A stretch of 64,000 bases of DNA, taken from contig NW_006499751.1 of the NCBI RefSeq assembly GCF_000471905.2, positions 3,216,259-3,280,258 on the forward strand, written 5' to 3'. The DNA is from Amborella trichopoda (lineage: Eukaryota; Streptophyta; Magnoliopsida; Amborellales; Amborellaceae). Under the pieces are notes generated by a model. The model saw only the letters and a program-made list of their open reading frames with translations. It searched no databases and was not told the DNA's origin. Every line of letters begins with the position of its first letter. Positions within the stretch are counted from its first letter, which is position 1. A program made the position numbers and the translations under genes. Below, piece after piece: positions 56,577-64,000 of this stretch.

Positions 56577-59384
56577 ATGGCTCCCTCAGACGTGAACCCC
56601 AGTCCTCCCCCCACCCCTACAAACACTACCCAACCCCTCCCAAATACTCCTCACCCCACCCCTTCCAACTCTTTACCTTCCAACCCTAGCATTCCATCCC
56701 ACCCGATTCCCAACCCCCTCACCTCTCCCTTGGAGGGGAACCCCTGTCCTCCCCTTCCTCTCTCTACCAAAACTACACCCACCTCTTCCGACCCCCATCT
56801 TCTAAACTTGCCCCATTGAAAGCTCCTCGTTCTCACCAATCCTTGTCGTGCCCCCAATCCTGCAGTCTACACCATCCCACCCAACCCCTCCCAAATCCTC
56901 CTCACTCTGCCCCTTCCAACTGCCTACCTTCCTACCCTGGCATTTCCATCCCACCAGGTTCCAACCCCCTCACCTCTTTCCATTTTTCCCTACCGAATGA
57001 CATCTCCCTAAGCGGACACCACATCACTTCCCTGGAAAATTCCTTAGAGAACTCATTAATAGGGCACTTCAGTCCCAAAAGAGAAAACATTAGAGGCACA
57101 GAGAAGTGGGGCCAACAACTTTGGGCTGAACCCAACCTAACTTGCAGGAGACTATCTTGTGGTAATGCCCCTTCTCTTTCCCTTCCCAGGGGAGCTTGCC
57201 CAAAAATCTATACTGGAACCGCCCACAGTTCAAAGGGACCCTCTATCACCCTGTCCAAGTGAAAAAAGGACTGGGGGGCTACACTAAAATAGAAAATCTG
57301 AATCCTCATTCATCCAAACTAGGCATCCCAACACTTACAAGCTCATCAGTGAGGCTCGTGGAGTTTTAATATCAATCCACTAGAAATCCTTTGAATCTCT
57401 CCCCCGTGGGCACCACCCAGCTTCTTGTGGAGACCATCAATCCATTCCTCACTCCTGTACTCTGGATTGAGATAGAACAACGGTTCTTTCAGGTACAGAT
57501 CTCTTGGACTGTGGCCTCCCCACTTTCCCAACCCCATGCCACGGACCACAGAGTGGGGCACACAGGAATCCAGACTCATGATCACAATAAAATCGTAGAT
57601 CACAATGGTGGGACGCTGGTCACCCATAGACACAATACGAGGAACCACCATCGCAGTCCAAGACCCAATCGAAGGGCTCATCATGAACCTCCTCTCCATC
57701 CAATGTCAGCGTCACCCTCATAGCACAAGGTAGCCCCAACCCCTCCACACGCATAGGGTTGACGTATGTCCCTCCAACCCTCCCTCTCCCTCGAGCCAAT
57801 AACCCCTCAACGACCGACATGACCACCCCCCCTTGTGATGTGGCCCAATCAAGTTACCTTTATCACAAGGACACCCAGCACTACCCCAGGACTCCCTTCC
57901 TCTCCCCATCCTGAGGCTACTGCTGCCCCACGCCACATGGCCCAATTTGCTGCCACACCCACATGGAAGTCCCTTCATCATGCTGCCCTCTCTCTCCTTG
58001 TGACAGTAGACGACCCACCCGTTCATCCTCCCCTATGCCAGATGGCCCCTTAATGGCAAATACCCGTGCAAATCCAACAGCCGCCACCTCATCTTCACAT
58101 ACCCCTCCTCTGACCCATCCATCCCCATAAAACCCCATTTTTCCCTCCTTCCCCTCCCCCACCATCCTTGGCACCAAACCCTCCACAGCCAAAACCTTCT
58201 CCCATGGCTGAAGAGCAAGTGTCCCTTCTCAATCTCCCTTCCTTATTTCCCCCACCCCCAAACAAAAGAGCGGGTCTCTCTCTAAAACCTGTTCTCCACT
58301 GCTGCCTGAGCCCTCCCGGCAATCCATTCCCCCTATTGTGTCCTGCATTTCACCCTTAGGTACGGCGGAGCTCCCCACCCGTCCAACCATCCCAGCGACC
58401 ACTCCCCCTCCTCCCTCCCCCCACCCTCTCCATCAACCTCGCTTCATCCCCCTCCCCAACTTCCAACTCCTCCCAAAACATGCCCCACCTCCTTACCCAC
58501 ACCTCACCCCTTGACCCCACTTTTACAACCCTCTTTGCCCACCTCACCCCAAATCCCCTTGACCCAACCCCAAATGCTCTCCTCGCCCACCAATATGCAC
58601 CTACCCTCAATCACACCATCTTGTACCTCTCAACCCCCACTCTCGGAACACCACTCTTGGAAGAGCCTCCAAACTCTCATCCATGGCCGATGGAGATGCT
58701 CCTCAACCCTCTCCTTTCACACCCCAATCCCCCATCTCCCTGGCCCTAGGAACCCTCCCCTACCCACCTCTTCCCCATCATCCTCCCTACCCTCTCAGGC
58801 TGCACCCCCCCCAAAGTGGACAATCCTTTCATCCCTCTATCAATAATTCATTGCACGACTGTCCTTCTTTCCCAAGGTTTCTCACTCCCCCTTACCAAGC
58901 AGCAGCTAACGGGGCCTCCCCATTCCTCACTTAAGGCTTATCCCATTCACAATCCAAATCCCCAATTCTTCAACCTTCCCTCTCTGGCTGTTATTCCAGC
59001 CCCCACCCTCCACTGACAAAACTCCCCCCAACGCATTCCCTTTTCCAACTCCCTTCCTAAACCCCAAGGAATCAATTAACCTGCTTTCCTCCGCTCCCCC
59101 CATCTTATCCATCGATCTCTTTTGGGCAAACCACTCTATAGACCTAGAGTAGAGCCTTCCTCCCCCCCCAAAAGTCCCCAATCCCCAGCCTCGGCCAGTT
59201 CTTGCTCGCCTCCCAACCCTCGATGGACTCAAACTTTGTCAATGGGATGGACAAGGCACAAGGAGACACCCTTCAAGTACTAAGGGCACTAGGATTCGTA
59301 TATGACAAACCAAAGGAGGCCATTGAGGCATTTATCACATCGGATACTCAGACTAGATTTCAAGTAAGTGCCAAACGGCAATGA
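56577..59384 (+). pseudogene. ORF1-like region of the LINE
   Basis: Successive Pro/Ser-rich plus frames (from MAPSDVNPSPPPTP at 56577). An imperfect direct repeat of about 100 bp occurs at 56631 and 56882. No nucleic-acid-binding domain could be identified with confidence. Confidence 0.4.
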
Positions 59385-59559
59385 GAGCTTGCAAACCTCA
59401 CCTTTGCAGTCAATTACGACCGGGCAGGCTCAACAGTCCTTCTGGACCCCCACTCAGCCCCTCTGGCAAGTCAGCAACCTTGGTGCTCCCTTAGAGGCGC
59501 CACCCCACCCAACCCCCTCCATCAAGAGTCTTACCTAGAATAACAATGGTCTGGGAGAC

Positions 59560-60060
59560 CTTGCCAAATAGAGGACCGTCCATGACCTACACCTAAAAGA
59601 TTCGCCCACAATGTTGGGCTTAGTAGAAACCAAACTCCCACATCTCTCGCTTCCCCTCATTCGCCAAGTTTGGGGTTCCAGGCCATGCAATGGGAGGCCT
59701 TGGAAACCCATGGCTCCTCCAGTGGTATCTAGATTATCTGGGATCCAACCTCCACACCATGTAGTTTCTCTATTTCTGTGACCTTCTCCAAACTTACCGA
59801 TGGCTTCCCCTGGAAGTATGCTGCTGTTTGTGGGCATAATTCCAAATTAGAGACCTTTTCGGAGGGCCTCGACCTAGTCACCTCTCAGCCCTCGTCCACA
59901 TGTTGCATCAGAGGTGATTTCAATGTAACCAGCTGGTCGTTTGAGTGAAACTCCAACCATAGGATATCCCCATCCATGCTCGACTTTTCCGACTTTGTAG
60001 TTAGGAATCACCTTCTTGACATCCCCCTCTCCCAGGGTCAGACTTCGCTTGGTCAAACCA
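59560..60060 (+). pseudogene. LINE endonuclease
   Basis: Plus-strand translation in shifting frames shows LGLVETKLP near the start and CCIRGDFNVTSWSFE with SPSMLDFSDFVVRNHLLDIP. These are the ETK and GDFN blocks of the apurinic-type endonuclease of plant LINEs. Confidence 0.7.
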
Positions 60061-60249
60061 TTCTACCAACCCTTCACAGTCAAAGCTCGACAGACTAGGC
60101 AAGCAAACTCTCCGGTAATTTCCGACCACATACATAAGAAATACTCCAATCCATCCCGCCCTAAGATTCCATTGAAGAGAGTCATGCCCTGATGTCCAAC
60201 GAAAGCAATCCAAGAACCCAATGCAAATTAAGCTATGAGCTTCTCCCAC

Positions 60250-61400
60250 GTAAAGAATAATTTTTTGGTCCCAACACTCCAGGGTTACATGGCTCAAGAA
60301 TGGCAACCTCAATACTGCCTTGTTTCACAACATTACCAATTGCAGAAAGCATGATACTATCTCTCACATCAAAGTTGCTAATATGGTGTTAGACCATGCT
60401 CCTCTCATCCAGCAGGCCATTGTTGATCTCTTCAAATCACTCTTCTCTGCCTCCACCAATCCCAAACCGACGATAGCCAACCTGTTCCCCTTGAGAAAGA
60501 GGACTGGCTAGAACACCCTTCTCAGAACAGGAATCATCAAGGCGATCACTGACCTTCGTCAAGAGCGTGCCCAAGGACCAAACAATTACCTGGTGGCCTT
60601 CAAAACTTTCTAGGCATCACCTCCTTGCCTTCTTCCACTAATTTCACTCTAGAGGGATCATCAACAAGGCTATGAATGCTACATTCATTGCAATCATCCC
60701 CGAATTAGAGGGACCCAAAGGGCTCAAAGATTTCAAACTAATCAGCTTGATCAATTTGTCCTACAAGATCCTTGCAAAAGTCCTCACCTCCAGGCTTCGT
60801 GATGTCTGTGGCTGGGTCATCTCCCCAACCCAAGGGGCTTTTGTCAGGGATCGGTAGATACTCGACGGAGCACTAGTGGCTCACAAGTGTATTCACTCGA
60901 AACATCTCACAAAGATCCTAGGGGTGTTCATAAAGTTGGACTAGGAGAAAGCCTAGGACCATATCGACTGGGCTATCCTTGATGAGACCCTTTGTAGGAT
61001 GGGTATTGGACACTGTTGGAGGGCCTGGATCCAAGGATGTTTCCAATTCATTCCGCTCAATACTCATCCATGAACCCTGAAAAGGTCACTCTCCCTCTTC
61101 TAGAGGTCTCAGGTAGGGAGACCCCCTCTCACTTTTCCTGTTTGTGATAATCGCAGAGGTCATAGCAGGTCCATATCTGGGATGTACCAGAACAACCTCC
61201 TCAAAGGCTTCATGATTGGGAATCAAGGTTAGAAATCTCCCACTGCCAATATGCTGACGACATCATCCTCTTCTGTGACGCCACCCCTCATCAGGTGGAT
61301 TCCCTACTCCTCTTCCTTAAATGCTTTGAAATGGCTAAGGGCTTTAGAGTGAACATGGAAAAATAAAATGGGTTAATCAACTTGCGAGTAGATGGGGATG
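60250..61400 (+). pseudogene. LINE reverse transcriptase
   Basis: The frame at 60672-60857 reads GLKDFKLISLINLSYKILAK and then SPTQGAFVRDR. The catalytic box QYADDIILF has YADD at 61250-61261, and SLLLFLKCFEMAKGFRVN follows. Frameshifts lie between. Confidence 0.85.
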
Positions 61401-62099
61401 CAAAGTAGACCACCTGTCGTAATCCTACCTGGGCCTACAGCTTTGTACTATAAGTCTAAAAGAGGTAATGGAGCCATGTAACTGACAAGTCGACTGGAGG
61501 CTCGTAGGATAGGAGAGGTTCCTCTCATCTGCCGGCCACATAACCCTCATCAAGGGAACCCTCTCCAACATCCCCATTTTCCAAATCTCTCTTCCACATA
61601 CCTTCATTGGTAGCCACCCACCTTGAACAACTAATGAGAAATTTCCTTGGTCAGGAGAGAGAGGGAGGAAATACCACTTGGTCTCTTGGGCCACTGACTG
61701 CTTGTCGAAATCTCAAGAACTCGGTATCAGCAATCTTAAACACAACTTGGCACTCCTAAGAAAATGGTGGTGGCGATCTGCCAGGCAAGAGGTCGTCAAA
61801 TGCGAGTGCCATGGTGAAGATTCAGTTTGGCTTCCTACATGTAGAGCCAACAGCTGCTCTTCTGGACTATGGCGATCGTTACTCTAGAGTAAAACCTTGT
61901 TCAAGGCCAACATATGTTTTAGACCTCAGTTCTGCTTTTGGTTTGAACTTTGAATAAGCCACTCCCCTGAGGGATCAATTCCAAAACTTGTTCCTTCACA
62001 CAAGAGACCCCCAGGCGAAAATGGCAGACCATTATGAAGTCACAGACCCAACAAGGGTGTGGAATCCTGACTTTAAGAGGTCACTGATGGATGATGAAG

Positions 62100-62480
62100 T
62101 GCCTAACTCACTATGGCCTCCCTGCTTCAGTTAATTTTTCTCCCTCTCAAGGCACTGATACGATCAGCTGATCGCCAACCCCCTCCAATATATTCTTTAT
62201 ACCCTCTTTTTACGACAATCTACACTCGCCTCCAACTGCCTCTACCCCATCCACTGTCACTAAGGCATGGCTTACCTTCATCCCTCCTGAAGTCCAAGTC
62301 TTTAGTTGGAGAGCAATATCCAAAAGAGCCCTCACAGTAGACCAACTACAAAGAAGGGAGGTCCAATTCCTTATAGGTACATCATGTGCACTGTAGAAGA
62401 AGAAACTGACGCTCATCTCTTTACCCACTGCGACCTTGCTAGCATCCTATGGGGCAACCTTCTGTAACTCTTCAATTGGT
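62100..62480 (+). pseudogene. LINE zf-RVT-like linker
   Basis: AWLTFIPPEVQVFSWRAISK and RALTVDQLQRREVQF match the W...P.K...F.WR...... LT...L..R block of plant LINEs. Confidence 0.7.
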
Positions 62481-62789
62481 CGTGGGTGAGATGCCGTCAT
62501 CGATACCTTGCCTCTTCCACTCTGCCCACTCTCCACTATGGTCAAAGTCAAGTATCCTCCTATGGCGGGTATCTGTGGCAGCCATGTTGTTGACAGAGAG
62601 AAAAATAGAATATTTCATGGCATGAAGGCATCCACTGAGGCCTTGAAAGACAAGGTCACAATCCTAGTCATTTTTTGGGCAAAAAACAGCCATCATTTCA
62701 AGCAATGTTCCTACTCGGACTTCTATCAAGACTGACAGGCATTGCTGCACATAAGGCCCAGTTGCATCCCTCTGGATACCATCAGTACT

Positions 62790-63240
62790 TGGCCAGACCA
62801 AAGCTCGATTATGACAGTTGTTCCCTTGGCAACCAACCTCGACAGGCATAAGGCAAATTTTTAGAGACAGTGATGACATCACTTTCCACTCCTACTCCCA
62901 CTTCAAGGTATTGCCAACTCCGACACTGTAGAGGCATATCACTCCTCAAAGGCCTTAGAAATTTCAATCACAATTGGGGCCCAATCCTGGTCGTGGAGGG
63001 GGGCTCCAAAAATGTCTTGTCTTGTGCTTCAGGAGCCTCACCAGCCCCTGGAGGTTAGATGACATTTTAAAAGAGATCTTCCAAATTTGCAGGCTTATTC
63101 ATGTCTATTAGAGGCTTGCATGGAGGGAAGCCAACGCAGCAGCCGACGCCCTCGCGGAGGAGGGAGCTACTAGGACGAAAGACACTCAGGACATCATCAA
63201 GGGGACCTACAAGCACCTTTTTGAGGATGAGATCCCCATT
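62790..63240 (+). pseudogene. LINE RNase H
   Basis: Translation in shifted frames reads RPKLDYDSCSLGN, EAYHSSKALEISI or SLLKGLRNFNHNWGPILVVE and WREANAAADALAEEG, the RNase H start, central helix and the terminal N..AD.LA block. Confidence 0.75.
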
Positions 63241-63426
63241 TTATTAACATTCATTCTATTAACTACACAAGTTGAATAGCATTTTTTGGGGCCTACATGG
63301 GGTCATAATTTTTTGAGCCCTCAGGGGTTTTTGTATAGGATACCTGCCATGTGGGACTCTAGTAACTTTCTTCTTGTACCTTTCGTCACATAACACAACA
63401 GTTAACATGTTCCCAAAAAAAAAAAA

Positions 63427-64000
63427 TCAACCCCTCAACCCATCTATTACTAACCACATTATTAGAGATGTTAGAAGTGGATTGAATCCTAGACACTAGC
63501 GATAAATGCAATCACATATCATGCAGAGGATGTACCTCTCACACGTCTTCAACTATTAGTCTGATCGCACATCTATTACTCCCCATCTAGCAAACTAAGA
63601 AAAAGAAAAGCTCCATCATGAACAACTACTGCAGCAGCCAATGACATGTATGTGGTAGCATGATGGCATGTGAAATATTTCATTCCCACTGCACAAGAGG
63701 CTATTAGCCTCAAAGTTCACCCCATCACCTTATTCTTGACTTAACAATCTCAACAATGAGTGTCGACTGCTGCAGCATCCCAGGAATAATAAGGCAACAG
63801 AGGCCACGAAGTTATTTCCAAGTGAGACCGCTGCCTCAACAAAGATCGTAAGTGCATGTCAAAATTCAAGACGCTGAAGTGATCCTCATCAATTACAAAT
63901 CTCCCTCTTAACCCAGATCCACACCTTTAGAGACGGTCCCAGCCATGCATGTGTCCAGCCTCATACCAACCCTCAGTTAATAATCTAAATGCACTTCAAG
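63427..64000. other. Unassigned sequence right of the LINE
   Basis: Probably further intron of the P-loop gene. One minus-strand stretch (63750-63922) is open for 57 codons, but I do not recognise it. Confidence 0.35.

Larger units (their letters stand above)
56577..63426 (+). mobile_element. L1-like LINE, about 6.85 kb, degenerate, antisense to the P-loop gene
   Basis: In order on the plus strand: a C-rich, Pro-rich ORF1-like region, endonuclease, reverse transcriptase, zf-RVT-like linker, RNase H and a 12-base poly(A) at 63415-63426. All domains are recognisable but broken by stops. The 5' end is set at the first Met of the ORF1-like frame and is approximate. No target duplication was identified. 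Confidence 0.8.

Noticed and set aside
57346..58610. Minus-strand frames in the LINE ORF1-like region, one with a weak cysteine-rich look
   Set aside because: The LINE is coded on the plus strand; the minus frames reflect strong C-richness and match no domain I can defend.

Overview
This is nuclear DNA from a flowering plant with a repeat-rich genome. It is not bacterial: coding regions are split by GT-AG introns, and most of the sequence is decayed LTR retrotransposons, LINEs and MITE-like elements. The elements (dual-RNase-H Ty3/gypsy Tat-type, Ty1/copia-type, L1-like LINEs with an RNase H tail, hAT-type MITEs) are typical of angiosperms. I cannot name the species. Two assembly gaps lie at 834-853 and 26066-26601.

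Only two host genes are supported. (1) A complete pirin-like gene on the minus strand (8733-10401, seven coding exons, 293 codons plus stop). All splice junctions join in frame and all four metal ligands are present. (2) The 3' part of a P-loop NTPase/GTPase-like gene on the minus strand (53563-55687, four exons), ending in a coiled-coil-like stretch and a C-terminal hydrophobic anchor. Its upstream exons are not visible. A 6.8-kb LINE lies antisense just upstream of it, probably inside an intron.

Layout: 1-5890, a degenerate copia-type element with its first LTR cut by the window edge and interrupted by an ACGT array; 6744-8004, two hAT-type MITEs; 8733-10620, the pirin gene; 10700-13870, intergenic DNA with a SINE-like head and tandem repeats; 13880-18340, a truncated minus-strand Tat-like element (D) with one LTR; 18341-22640, LTR pieces, tandem arrays and unrecognised ORFs; 22650-42201, a minus-strand Tat-like element (A) split inside its reverse transcriptase by a 14.7-kb plus-strand Tat-like element (B, 24271-38971, both LTRs present); 43150-50010, a minus-strand LINE split by a 3.3-kb LTR; 50020-51530, a solo-LTR-like block; 51540-52690, the 3' end of a plus-strand LINE; 53563-55687, the P-loop gene; 56577-63426, a plus-strand LINE; then unassigned sequence.

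I found no clearly new biological system. The least explained signals are (i) a palindromic GGGCGACACG/CGTGTCGCCC motif that recurs through the LTRs, leader and 3' UTR of element B, (ii) a 57-58 bp tandem array in which each unit carries an inverted repeat, inside a 1.4-kb pyrimidine tract of an LTR, (iii) a duplicated proline-rich protein segment near 20.5-20.85 kb, and (iv) a possible N-terminal extension of the pirin protein that overlaps a TATA-like box. All transposon proteins seen here carry stops or frameshifts, so none looks autonomous.
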